From Streptomyces sp. AP-93 (GTDB lineage: Bacteria; Actinomycetota; Actinomycetes; Streptomycetales; Streptomycetaceae), in the NCBI RefSeq assembly GCF_022808175.1, contig NZ_JALGBX010000014.1, positions 127,207-191,206 on the forward strand: a stretch of DNA of 64,000 bases, written 5' to 3'. Position numbers and translations under genes: made by a program. The stretch's first letter is position 1; each line of letters starts with the position of its first letter. The notes beneath the pieces were generated by a model, which was not told the DNA's origin, made no database searches, and saw only the letters and a program-made list of their open reading frames with translations. Shown here in pieces: positions 39,308 through 47,432 of this stretch.

Positions 39308-40651
39308 ATGACCGGCATCAGTGACGATGTACTGCTTGTCCACGGCGGAACCCCGCTCGAGGGCGAGATCCGTGTCCGCGGCGCGAAGAACCTCGTACCC
39401 AAGGCGATGGTCGCGGCCCTGCTCGGCAGTGAGCCCAGCCGGCTGCGCAACGTTCCCGACATCCGGGACGTCCGGGTCGTGCGCGGGCTGCTCCAGCTGC
39501 ACGGGGTGACCGTCCGCCCCGGTGACGAACCGGGCGAGCTGGTGCTCGACCCCTCGCACGTCGAGAGCGCGAACGTCGCCGACATCGACGCGCACGCGGG
39601 CTCCTCGCGGATCCCGATCCTGTTCTGCGGCCCGCTGCTGCACCGCCTCGGCCACGCCTTCATCCCGGGCCTGGGCGGCTGCGACATCGGCGGCCGGCCG
39701 ATCGACTTCCACTTCGAGGTGCTCCGCCAATTCGGCGCGACCATCGAGAAGCGCGAGGGCGGTCAGTACCTGGAGGCCCCGCAGCGCCTTCGCGGCTGCA
39801 AGATCCGCCTGCCCTACCCGTCGGTCGGCTCGACCGAGCAGGTGCTGCTGACGGCCGTCCTGGCCGAGGGCGTCACCGAGCTCAGCAACGCCGCCGTCGA
39901 ACCGGAGATCGAGGACCTCATCTGCGTACTGCAGAAGATGGGCGCCATCATCTCCATGGACACCGACCGGACCATCCGGATCACCGGTGTCGACCGCCTC
40001 GGCGGCTACAACCACAAGGCGCTCCCGGACCGGCTGGAGGCCGCCTCCTGGGCGTCCGCGGCGCTGGCCACCGGCGGCAACATCTACGTGCGCGGCGCGC
40101 AGCAGCGTTCGATGATGACCTTCCTGAACACCTTCCGCCGGGTCGGCGGGGCGTTCGAGATCGACGACGACGGCATCCGCTTCTGGCACCCGGGCGGCCC
40201 GCTCAACGCCATCGCGCTGGAGACGGACGTCCACCCCGGTTTCCAGACCGACTGGCAGCAGCCGCTGGTCGTGGCGCTGACCCAGGCCACCGGCCTGTCG
40301 ATCGTCCACGAGACGGTCTACGAATCCCGTCTGGGATTCACCTCCGCGCTCAACCAGATGGGTGCGCACATCCAGCTCTACCGGGAGTGCCTGGGCGGCA
40401 GCGCCTGCCGCTTCGGCCAGCGCAACTTCCTGCACTCGGCCGTCGTCTCGGGGCCCACCAAGCTCCAGGGCGCCGACCTGGTCATCCCCGACCTGCGCGG
40501 CGGGTTCTCGTACCTCATCGCGGCGCTCGCCGCCGAGGGCACCTCGCGGGTGCACGGCATCGACCTGATCAACCGGGGCTACGAGAACTTCATGGAGAAG
40601 CTCGTGGAACTGGGCGCCAAGGTCGAGCTGCCGGGCGGCGACCTCGTCTGA
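39308..40651 (+). CDS. murA: UDP-N-acetylglucosamine 1-carboxyvinyltransferase
   Basis: A 447-residue EPT synthase that transfers enolpyruvate from PEP to UDP-GlcNAc, the first committed step of peptidoglycan synthesis, in the cytoplasm. The repeated EPSP-synthase-like fold is complete: GAKNLVPKAMVAALL near the N-terminus contains the conserved Lys-Asn, and the catalytic Cys is Cys125 in LGGCDIGGRPIDFH, so it should be sensitive to fosfomycin. The end, DLRGGFSYLIAALAAEG and GYENFMEKL, is typical. Start at the ATG at 39308; an in-frame ATG 19 codons upstream is less likely. A 21-bp perfect hairpin follows. Streptomyces often has two murA genes; this one looks like the main copy by synteny with S. 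coelicolor. Confidence 0.96.
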   Translation: MTGISDDVLLVHGGTPLEGEIRVRGAKNLVPKAMVAALLGSEPSRLRNVPDIRDVRVVRGLLQLHGVTVRPGDEPGELVLDPSHVESANVADIDAHAGSSRIPILFCGPLLHRLGHAFIPGLGGCDIGGRPIDFHFEVLRQFGATIEKREGGQYLEAPQRLRGCKIRLPYPSVGSTEQVLLTAVLAEGVTELSNAAVEPEIEDLICVLQKMGAIISMDTDRTIRITGVDRLGGYNHKALPDRLEAASWASAALATGGNIYVRGAQQRSMMTFLNTFRRVGGAFEIDDDGIRFWHPGGPLNAIALETDVHPGFQTDWQQPLVVALTQATGLSIVHETVYESRLGFTSALNQMGAHIQLYRECLGGSACRFGQRNFLHSAVVSGPTKLQGADLVIPDLRGGFSYLIAALAAEGTSRVHGIDLINRGYENFMEKLVELGAKVELPGGDLV

Positions 40652-40719
40652 CCGGGATCTGACCGGGGTCCGACCGGAGTCCGACCAGGTTGTGACCGTA
40701 GAGATCCACCCAGACCGTC

Positions 40720-40767
40720 CCAGAACGCCCCCACAGGCCCCGTACAGGGCCTGTGGGGGCGTTCTGG
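40720..40767 (+). terminator. 21-bp perfect terminator hairpin after murA
   Basis: Arms 40720-40740 and 40747-40767 are perfect inverted repeats around a CGTACA loop, about 70 bases after the murA stop. It is among the longest perfect stems in the window. Confidence 0.85.
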
Positions 40768-40799
40768 CTCCCGGGGCCCCCGACGCACCGGGGACGCCG

Positions 40800-40833
40800 A
40801 GAGGCGGCCACCCGGTGCCGGGTGGCCGCCTCT
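40800..40833 (-). terminator. 16-bp perfect terminator hairpin after hupA
   Basis: AGAGGCGGCCACCCGG (40800-40815) and its complement (40818-40833) form a stem around a two-base centre, 60 bases past the minus-strand HU stop. With the murA hairpin it forms a pair of back-to-back terminators between convergent genes. Confidence 0.8.
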
Positions 40834-40892
40834 GGCGTACTACGTACTACTGCCGTCCCGGGGGCCTGTGCGGCCCTCGGCACAAGGGCGGA

Positions 40893-41174
40893 CTACTTGC
40901 CCTTGGCGGCTTCCTTGAGCTTGGAGCCCGCGGAGACCTTCACGCTGTAGCCGGCCGGGATCTGGATGGGGTCGCCGGTCTGCGGGTTGCGCGCGGTGCG
41001 AGCGGCACGGTGGGTGCGCTCGAAGGTCAGGAAGCCGGGGATGGTGACCTTCTCGTCGCCCTTGGCGACAATCTCGCCGACGGTCTCGGCGAGCGCGGCC
41101 AGAACGGCGTCGGCGTCCTTGCGGGTCACCTCGGCGCGCTCGGACAGAGCGGCCACCAGCTCACTGCGGTTCAT
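40893..41174 (-). CDS. hupA: HU family DNA-binding protein
   Basis: A 93-residue HU protein of normal short length, without the Lys/Ala-rich C-terminal tail of the sporulation-specific HupS type. It begins MNRSELVAALSERAEVTRKDA, carries the beta-arm signature (GFLTFERTHRAARTARNPQTG) and the DNA-intercalating Pro in NPQTGDPIQIP. HU is an abundant nucleoid protein that bends DNA without sequence specificity. Single gene with its own terminator; convergent with murA. Confidence 0.97.
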   Translation of the reverse strand: MNRSELVAALSERAEVTRKDADAVLAALAETVGEIVAKGDEKVTIPGFLTFERTHRAARTARNPQTGDPIQIPAGYSVKVSAGSKLKEAAKGK

Positions 41175-41505
41175 GTTGTACTCCCGTGTTCAACGTGCCT
41201 TAGAGGCGTGAGATCGAAGCCGATGCTGCCAGGGCCCTAGGACAGTCCCCGGACCCGGGTCTGACGTCAGACCCTCTCGCCCGGTTACGCATCCTGCCCC
41301 CACCACCGGCGGGAAAGCCAATCCGGCACCCGCCGGGGTCACACGAAAAGCGCCACAGTCACGCCGCGGTGACGCTCCGTCCGCACCGGAAGGCGTCCGG
41401 ATGGTGTCCGGAATGCTTTCCGCAGACGCGGACCGCGGGCCACGCGGGCATCCCCGCAACCCTATGGGCGGCCCGGGGGGCCCGCATCCCGCGACGCGCC
41501 GGGGA

Positions 41506-42930
41506 TCAGGCGGAGGTGGGCGGCGTCACAGCCGCGGAGGCCGCCTTGCGGACGGCTCCGGCGACCGCGCCCGCGACCTTGTCGTTGAAGACCGACGGGA
41601 TGATGTAGTTCGCGTTCAGCTCGTCCTCGCCGACCACGTCGGCCAGGGCGCTCGCGGCGGCCAGCATCATGTCGGTGTTCACCGTGCGCGACTGGGCGTC
41701 CAGCAGGCCGCGGAAGACACCCGGGAAGACCAGCACGTTGTTGATCTGGTTCGGGAAGTCGGAGCGGCCGGTGGCCACGACGGCGGCGGTCTGGCGGGCG
41801 ATCGCCGGGTCCACCTCGGGGTCCGGGTTCGCGAGCGCGAACACGATCGCGCCTTCCGCCATGGCGGCCACGTCCTCGCCGCTGAGGACGTTGGGGGCCG
41901 AGACGCCGATGAACACGTCGGCGCCGACCACGGCCTCCTTCAGGGTGCCCGTGTAGCCCTCGGGGTTGGTGTTGTCGGCGATCCAGCGCAGCGGGGAGTC
42001 CGCGGCCGCGTCGACGAGGTCGGGGCGGTCCGCGTGCACCACACCGTGGATGTCGGCGCTGACGGCGTTCTTGACCCCCGCGGCGAGGAGCAGCTTGAGG
42101 ATGGCGGTACCGGCGGCGCCGGCGCCCGACATGACCACCTTGACGTCGCCAACGGCCTTGCCCACCACGCGCAGTGCGTTGGTGAGGGCGGCGAGGACCA
42201 CGATGGCGGTGCCGTGCTGGTCGTCGTGGAAGACGGGGATGTCGAGGGCCTCGCGCAGCCGGGCTTCGATCTCGAAGCAGCGCGGCGCGGAGATGTCCTC
42301 CAGGTTGATGCCCGCGAAGCCCGGGGCGATCGCCTTGACGATGGCGACGATCTCGTCGGAATCCTGGGTGTCCAGGCAGATCGGCCAGGCGTCGATGCCG
42401 GCGAAGCGCTTGAAGAGGGCGGCCTTGCCTTCCATGACCGGCAGCGCGGCCATCGGGCCGATGTTGCCGAGGCCCAGCACGGCACTGCCGTCCGTCACGA
42501 CTGCGACGGAGTTGCGCTTGATGGTCAGACGGCGGGCGTCCTCGGGGTTCTCGGCGATCGCCATGCACACCCGGGCCACGCCCGGGGTGTAGATCATCGA
42601 GAGGTCGTCGCGGTTGCGGATGGGGTGCTTCGACTGCATTTCGATCTTGCCGCCGAGGTGCATCAGGAAGGTGCGGTCGGAGACCTTGCCGAGGCTGACG
42701 CCCTCGATCCCGCGGAGCTTCTCGACGATCTCGTCGGCGTGCGCCGTGGACGTCGCGGCGATGGTGACGTCGATACGGAGCTTCTCGTGGCCGGATGCGG
42801 TCACGTCGAGGCCGATGACCGAGCCACCGGAGGACTCCACGGCGGTGGTGAGCTGGGAGACCGCGGTACCGCTCGCGGGCACTTCCAGGCGGACCGTCAT
42901 CGAGTACGAGACGCTGGGCGCCGTTGCCAT
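41506..42930 (-). CDS. NAD(P)-dependent malic enzyme with N-terminal ACT domain
   Basis: A 474-residue enzyme. Residues of about 7-80 form an ACT domain (YSMTVRLEVPASGTAVSQLT, then VIGLDVTASG), a small-ligand sensor not found in the textbook malic enzyme. The catalytic part follows: HPIRNRDDLSMIYTPGVARVC, then LGLGNIGPMAALPVMEGKAAL, the acidic metal site FHDDQHGTAIVVLAALTNAL and the Rossmann loop VMSGAGAAGTAILKLLL. It decarboxylates malate to pyruvate, linking the TCA cycle to acetyl-CoA and NAD(P)H supply for lipid or polyketide synthesis. Long intergenic space upstream contains a likely small RNA. Cofactor preference cannot be decided here. Confidence 0.95.
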   Translation of the reverse strand: MATAPSVSYSMTVRLEVPASGTAVSQLTTAVESSGGSVIGLDVTASGHEKLRIDVTIAATSTAHADEIVEKLRGIEGVSLGKVSDRTFLMHLGGKIEMQSKHPIRNRDDLSMIYTPGVARVCMAIAENPEDARRLTIKRNSVAVVTDGSAVLGLGNIGPMAALPVMEGKAALFKRFAGIDAWPICLDTQDSDEIVAIVKAIAPGFAGINLEDISAPRCFEIEARLREALDIPVFHDDQHGTAIVVLAALTNALRVVGKAVGDVKVVMSGAGAAGTAILKLLLAAGVKNAVSADIHGVVHADRPDLVDAAADSPLRWIADNTNPEGYTGTLKEAVVGADVFIGVSAPNVLSGEDVAAMAEGAIVFALANPDPEVDPAIARQTAAVVATGRSDFPNQINNVLVFPGVFRGLLDAQSRTVNTDMMLAAASALADVVGEDELNANYIIPSVFNDKVAGAVAGAVRKAASAAVTPPTSA

Positions 42931-43132
42931 GGCCGTGTTCCTCTTCTGTCCCTGGTTCTTTTACACACAGGGTCCCGCGCTGCGCCGCCGAGAACATGGC
43001 AGGACGGGCAGGACCTGTTGTCCGATCGTCCCACCTACCAGCCGGTACAAGGTAACCAGCTACAAATTTCAGAAGAACTCTTCCACCATACGAGATAAGT
43101 GGTGCCTGGGGAATGGGTGGCCCGTACAAAAA

Positions 43133-43169
43133 AGGTCCGCGCCCTCCACTTGATGGAGGACGCGGACCT
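43133..43169 (-). terminator. intrinsic terminator with U-run
   Basis: Arms 43133-43148 and 43154-43169 pair over 16 bases with one mismatch. On the minus strand the stem is followed by six T residues, one of the very few true poly-U terminators in the window. Confidence 0.85.
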
Positions 43170-43330
43170 GGTGCTTCATACGTCTATGACACCGACCCGC
43201 CATGCTCGCCTCGCGGCAAGTGGTCGCTCTAGGCGACTAAGGTTGGGCCCGGGGGCTTGGATCGAGTCGGTGCCGTAACCCAGGCTAACAAAGGTTCGCC
43301 GGAAGCGATCCCCCCACCGGTGACCGGTTG
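43133..43330 (-). ncRNA. candidate small RNA between malic enzyme and helicase genes
   Basis: The minus strand ends in a strong intrinsic terminator: AGGTCCGCGTCCTCCA, a TCAAG loop, TGGAGGGCGCGGACCT with one mismatch, followed by TTTTTTGT. This lies about 210 bases beyond the helicase stop with no ORF between. The intervening sequence contains several short self-complementary segments (for example CCGGTCACCGG). Either it is an unusually long 3' UTR or a separate small RNA with its own promoter. I recall, without being able to check, that a small RNA has been reported in the equivalent S. coelicolor interval. Confidence 0.4.
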
Positions 43331-43377
43331 CGGGGACCACACCCTTGGCCGCCGACCAACCAGCCCCATGACGAGCC

Positions 43378-45699
43378 CTAGGGCTGGAGCAGCGCCGCGA
43401 CCCCCTCGGCGTCCGGGGCGTCCCGGTCGGTGGAGATCACCGTCAGCTGCTGCGTCGCACGGGTCAGGGCCACGTAGAGCACCCGCAGACCGGCCGGGGA
43501 CTCGTCCGCGATCTCCGCCGGGGAGACGACCACCGTGGCGTCGTACTCCAGGCCCTTCGCCTCCAGGCTGCCCAGCGCGACCGCCCGCTCCCCCAGGTCC
43601 GCGAGCCAGCCCGCGGCCTCCGCCCGCCGGTCCATGGCCACGACCACGCCGACCGTGCCGTCCACCTGCTCCAGCAGCCGCCGGGTCTCCTCCACGACCG
43701 TGGAGCGCAGGTCCCCGGCCACCGCCGTGAAGCGCGGCCGCAGGCCCGTCGAGCGCACGGCCGTCGGCGGCTCCGTGCCCGGCGCCGCCAGCTTCAGCAC
43801 CCGCGAGGCGACCTCGGCGACCTCGGCCGGGTTGCGGTAGTTCACCGTCAGGGTGAACTTGCGCCGCGGCCGCGTGCCCAGCGCCTCGTCGCGCGCGGCG
43901 GCCGCCTCCTCGGGATCGGTCCACGAGGACTGCGCCGGGTCTCCGACCACCGTCCACGTGCCGCCCCGGCCGCGGCGGCCGACCATCCGCCACTGCATCG
44001 GCGTCAGGTCCTGCGCCTCGTCGACGATGACGTGCGCGTACTCGGTGCGCTCCGCCGCGAGCCGCTCGGCCCGCTCCCACTGGGTCTCCTCGTGGGTGGG
44101 CATCAGCTCCTCCAGCCCGCTCAGCTGGTCCAGCGGGTCCATCTGGCGCTTCTTCTTGGGCCGCGCGGGCGCGCCCAGCAGCTGCTGGAGCTCGTCCAGC
44201 AGCGCCACGTCGTGCACCGACAGGGCGCCCTTGCCGTCCGGGCCCACCCGGCGCAGGGAGCGCGCCACCTGCCGGGTCTCGCGCGGGTTCAGGTCCCGGC
44301 GCGACCAGCGCGACAGGCGCCGCTCGTCCGCCATGGAGGCCAGCACCCCGCGCGGGGTCAGCTCGGGCCACCAGGCGTTCAGGAAGTCGATGAAGGCGTC
44401 CTCCGTCGAGATGTCCTCGTCGAAGGCGGAGCGCAGCTCGGCGGCGAGCTCCGGGTCGCTGTGCCGGCCGGCCCCGCCGGACTTGGAGTACAGCGCGTCC
44501 AGCAGGAGCTTGCGGGCGCGCGGGCGCAGCAGGTTGACCGGGGCCGTGCCGGACAGGACGTTCTGCCGGATCCGGTCGAGGTCGGGGGCCTCCAGCTCCT
44601 GGCGGCGCCCGAAGGCCACCACGCGCAGCCGGTCGGGGGCGGGGGCCCCGCCCTGGCCGCCGAACTCCAGTGCTCCCCGTACGGCCTTGCGCAGCACCTT
44701 CAGCATCCGGGACGAGCCCTTGACGCGTGCGGTGGAGGGGTCGTCGTACGTGGTCGCCTCGGCGCCGTCGACGAGCGAGCCGAGCGCCCGGATGGCGACC
44801 TGGCCCTCCTCGCCGAGGGAGGGCAGGACGCCCTCGGTGTAGGCGACCAGGAGCGGGGTCGGGGAGACGATCAGGATGCCGCCGGAGTAGCGCCGGCGGT
44901 CCTGGTAGAGCAGGTAGGCGGCGCGGTGCAGGGCGACGGCGGTCTTGCCGGTGCCCGGTCCGCCCGCGACCTCGGCGACCGAGGCGGCGGGCGCCCGGAT
45001 GACGAGGTCCTGCTCGGCCTGGATGGAGGAGACGATGTCGCGCATCGAGTGGGTACGGGCCCGCCCGAGGGCGGCCATCAGGGCGCCGTCGCCGATGACG
45101 GGCAGCTCGTTCCCTTCGAGGAAGGCGGTCACCTCGGGGCGCATCAGGTCGTCCTCGACGCCGAGCACCTTGCGGCCCTTGGAGCGGATGACCCGGCGGC
45201 GCACGACGCGGCCGGGCTCCTTGGGGGTGGAGCGGTAGAACGGCGCGGCCGCGGGGGCGCGCCAGTCGATGACGAGCGGCGCGTAGTCGGAGTCGAGGAC
45301 CCCGATGCGGCCGATGTGGAGCGTCTCGGCAATGTCGGCCGTGAGGTCGGTACGGATCGCGTCGTCGGCGGGCTCGACGGAGGTGAAGGCGCCGTCGGGG
45401 CCCCGCTCCCCGTCTTTGCCGAGGACCAGGTCGATGCGGCCGAACAGGAAGTCCTCGAACTCGTTGTTGAGACGGTTGAGGTGGATCCCGGCACGGAACA
45501 CCTGCGCATCCCGCTCAGCGAGGGCGCCGGGCGTGCCGACCTGGCCACGCTTGGCGGCGTCGTTCATCAGGAACTCCGCCTCGTGGATCTTCTCCTCAAG
45601 GCGTCGGTACACGTGATCGAGATGCGTCTGCTCGACCGCGATCTCCCGATCGCGGACGGAATCCGCCGTGCTGTCGACAGCGGCATTCTGCGCGGCCAC
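43378..45699 (-). CDS. HelD-type UvrD-like helicase / RNA polymerase recycling factor
   Basis: A 773-residue SF1 protein. The N-terminal part (residues of about 1-80, EIAVEQTHLDHVYRRLEEKI) is the antiparallel coiled coil that HelD inserts into RNA polymerase. Walker A is GGPGTGKTAVALHRAAYL near residue 248, motif II VIVDEAQDLTPMQW, motif III VVGDPAQSSWTD, and motif VI VALTRATQQLTV. HelD proteins remove stalled RNA polymerase from DNA, and actinobacterial members can confer rifamycin tolerance. The start is the GTG at 45699 with GAAAGGGG seven bases before it; the open frame continues upstream but is Arg/Pro-rich. The 3' end is followed by the small-RNA candidate region. Confidence 0.92.
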   Translation of the reverse strand: MAAQNAAVDSTADSVRDREIAVEQTHLDHVYRRLEEKIHEAEFLMNDAAKRGQVGTPGALAERDAQVFRAGIHLNRLNNEFEDFLFGRIDLVLGKDGERGPDGAFTSVEPADDAIRTDLTADIAETLHIGRIGVLDSDYAPLVIDWRAPAAAPFYRSTPKEPGRVVRRRVIRSKGRKVLGVEDDLMRPEVTAFLEGNELPVIGDGALMAALGRARTHSMRDIVSSIQAEQDLVIRAPAASVAEVAGGPGTGKTAVALHRAAYLLYQDRRRYSGGILIVSPTPLLVAYTEGVLPSLGEEGQVAIRALGSLVDGAEATTYDDPSTARVKGSSRMLKVLRKAVRGALEFGGQGGAPAPDRLRVVAFGRRQELEAPDLDRIRQNVLSGTAPVNLLRPRARKLLLDALYSKSGGAGRHSDPELAAELRSAFDEDISTEDAFIDFLNAWWPELTPRGVLASMADERRLSRWSRRDLNPRETRQVARSLRRVGPDGKGALSVHDVALLDELQQLLGAPARPKKKRQMDPLDQLSGLEELMPTHEETQWERAERLAAERTEYAHVIVDEAQDLTPMQWRMVGRRGRGGTWTVVGDPAQSSWTDPEEAAAARDEALGTRPRRKFTLTVNYRNPAEVAEVASRVLKLAAPGTEPPTAVRSTGLRPRFTAVAGDLRSTVVEETRRLLEQVDGTVGVVVAMDRRAEAAGWLADLGERAVALGSLEAKGLEYDATVVVSPAEIADESPAGLRVLYVALTRATQQLTVISTDRDAPDAEGVAALLQP

Positions 45700-45827
45700 C
45701 AAGGCCCCTTTCTGACGTGCATGGGCAGCCGTCAACCGTACGCCAAGGGGCCCGTGTGCGCACGCCCCTTCCGGGACGGCTCGCGGATCAGGACGAAGAT
45801 CACGCCCGGCGGGCGGCGCGGGCGGGG

Positions 45828-46442
45828 TCAGCCGGGGCGGGATTCCAGGACGCGCCGACGGTGCCGGGCCACGCGCTCGCGGTTGCCGCAGAGCTCGCTG
45901 GAGCACCAGCGGCGGCGGTGTCCGCGCGAGGTGTCGAGGTAGACCCGGGCGCAGCCGTCGCCCTCGCAGGCCCGCAGCAGCTCCCGTTCGCCGGGGTCGG
46001 TGAGCAGTTCGACGGCGTCCCGGGCCACGGCGGCGAGCAGTCCGGCGCATTCGACGCCGCCGCACAACTCCCGTACGAGGTGCCCTTCTTGGTCCTGCAC
46101 TGCACACAGTCCCGGGGGTGGACCGGCGGCCGCCGCGTTGACCCGGGCCAGCGCGGCCCCGGGCGGCGCGGCTCCGGCGAGCTCGGCCCGTACGAGGCTC
46201 TCGACGTCGGCGCGCAGCACCCGGAAGGCCCGCACCCAGTCGTCCCCGACGCGGCTGAGCGGCGTCCGGTCGGGCACCAGCCCGGCTCCGGTGAGCCACA
46301 GCCGCAGCCCGTCCCCGTCCCGGATGCCCTCGGCGCCCTCAGCGCCCTCTGTGCCTTCAGCGCCTCCGGGGTTCCGGCGGGGCGCGAAAGTCGCCACCAG
46401 GTCCAGGCAGACCCGCCCGGAGTCGAACCACATACCCGTCAC
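45828..46442 (-). CDS. CGNR zinc-finger protein (ABATE domain)
   Basis: A 204-residue protein. The N-terminal ABATE-like half (VCLDLVATFAPRRN) has a low-complexity insert coded by repeats (EGTEGAEGAEG). The C-terminal CGNR zinc finger is complete: RACEGDGCARVYLDTSRGHR followed by RRWCSSELCGNRERVARHRR, with four Cys ligands and the C-G-N-R motif. Such proteins are thought to be stress-related transcription regulators. GTG start. It is on the same strand as the GNAT gene just upstream, about 65 bases away, and they may share a transcript. Confidence 0.93.
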   Translation of the reverse strand: MTGMWFDSGRVCLDLVATFAPRRNPGGAEGTEGAEGAEGIRDGDGLRLWLTGAGLVPDRTPLSRVGDDWVRAFRVLRADVESLVRAELAGAAPPGAALARVNAAAAGPPPGLCAVQDQEGHLVRELCGGVECAGLLAAVARDAVELLTDPGERELLRACEGDGCARVYLDTSRGHRRRWCSSELCGNRERVARHRRRVLESRPG

Positions 46443-46508
46443 CGCCTCCCTGTCGGGGCGTGCCCCCAGAGTGCCCGTCCCGCGGGCCGGCGGCTAGAGG
46501 GCGGGCGG

Positions 46509-47051
46509 CTAGAAGGCGGGCGGGTCGTCGCCCAGCAGCCGCTGGAAGAGGCGGTGGTCCTGCCAGTCCCCGCCGACGTGCAGGTAGCGGGGCGCGAGCC
46601 CGTACTGCTCGAAGCCCACCTTCGCGAGCACCCGCTGCGAGGCCAGGTTCCCGACCCGGGTCCCCGCCTCGACCCGGTGCAGCCCGACCTCGTCGCGGGC
46701 GATCCGGCAGAGCTCCTCCAGCGCCGCGGTGGCCACCCCCTTGCCGGCCCAGGCCTGGTCCACCCAATAGCCGATGCCGCCGCTGCACAGCGGCCCGAGC
46801 GCGATGGACCCGAGGTTGATCGCCCCGATCGGCACCCCGCCCCCGATCAGCACGTACGGCCGCACCCGCCCTCCGTCCCGGTCCTCGAGCAGCGCCTCGA
46901 TGCGCTCCAGCTGCCCGGCCTCGGTGTAGAAGCCCGCGGCCCGCAGGGGCTCGTAGGGGGCCATGTACGCCCGGTTCCGGTCCAGCACCTCGGCGAGCCC
47001 GGCGGCGTCCGCCCCCCGGATCTCCCTCATCTCCACACCGTCAATGATCAT
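46509..47051 (-). CDS. GNAT family N-acetyltransferase, RimJ/RimL-like
   Basis: A 180-residue acetyltransferase. It starts MIIDGVEMREIRGADAAGLA and has the acetyl-CoA pocket signature IGYWVDQAWAGKGVATAALE (Q/R-x-x-G-x-G/A loop) and the later RVEAGTRVGNLASQRVLAKV with FEQYG, typical of the RimJ/RimL ribosomal-protein acetyltransferase-like group. The real acceptor (protein N-terminus or a small amine) is unknown. It is divergent from the VapB-like gene with about 90 bases between. Confidence 0.93.
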   Translation of the reverse strand: MIIDGVEMREIRGADAAGLAEVLDRNRAYMAPYEPLRAAGFYTEAGQLERIEALLEDRDGGRVRPYVLIGGGVPIGAINLGSIALGPLCSGGIGYWVDQAWAGKGVATAALEELCRIARDEVGLHRVEAGTRVGNLASQRVLAKVGFEQYGLAPRYLHVGGDWQDHRLFQRLLGDDPPAF

Positions 47052-47139
47052 CCGGGCACGCTAACGGATTACCGGGCCGCCCCCCAGTCCCTTCCGCCAT
47101 GCTTGTAGGGAGCGGATGTCCCACACCACAGGAGGGCGT

Positions 47140-47358
47140 GTGCCGGCCACCCGGATTGACCTTGACGACGAGACCCTTGCCGCAGCGATGCGGCTGTCGG
47201 GCGCCCGGACGAAGGACGAGGCGGTCAACCTCGCGCTGCGCGAGTACGTCGAGCGCCGCCGCCGCGCCGGGGCCCGCATCCACTACCTCCATGCAGCCCA
47301 GGGCTGGGACGAGGAGAGCTTCTGGCGTCAGCACGCGGCGGAGAAGGGCACCGTCTGA
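47140..47358 (+). CDS. VapB-like antitoxin, no toxin next to it
   Basis: A 72-residue protein starting at the GTG at 47140, five bases after GGAG; an ATG eight codons earlier is possible but lacks a ribosome-binding site. The core RIDLDDETLAAAMRLSGART followed by KDEAVNLALREYVERRRRAG is the ribbon-helix-helix DUF2191/VapB antitoxin signature, and the tail (GWDEESFWRQHAAEKG) is the toxin-binding part. The 74 bases after its stop contain no PIN-domain toxin, and the next gene is convergent. It is thus an orphan antitoxin, either regulating other genes or left from a lost pair. Confidence 0.85.
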   Translation: MPATRIDLDDETLAAAMRLSGARTKDEAVNLALREYVERRRRAGARIHYLHAAQGWDEESFWRQHAAEKGTV

Positions 47359-47432
47359 TCGCCGCCGTGGCGGGCCCGCTGCCGGAGGTCCGGGACCACG
47401 ACCTGCACCGGACACTCCGCCGAGCCGAAGCC

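Larger units (their letters stand above)
42931..43377. other. 447-bp intergenic region holding malic-enzyme promoter and small-RNA candidate
   Basis: The half next to the malic enzyme gene (42931-43132) has an AT-rich stretch near 43040-43110 and the inverted repeat CACCA/TGGTG around 43084-43104, probably control DNA. The other half (43133-43377) has a strong terminator and no ORF, and is listed separately as a small-RNA candidate. Confidence 0.55.

Noticed and set aside
47359..47432. VapC toxin after the VapB-like gene
   Set aside because: Only 74 bases remain before the convergent HemD-like stop, too short for a PIN domain.
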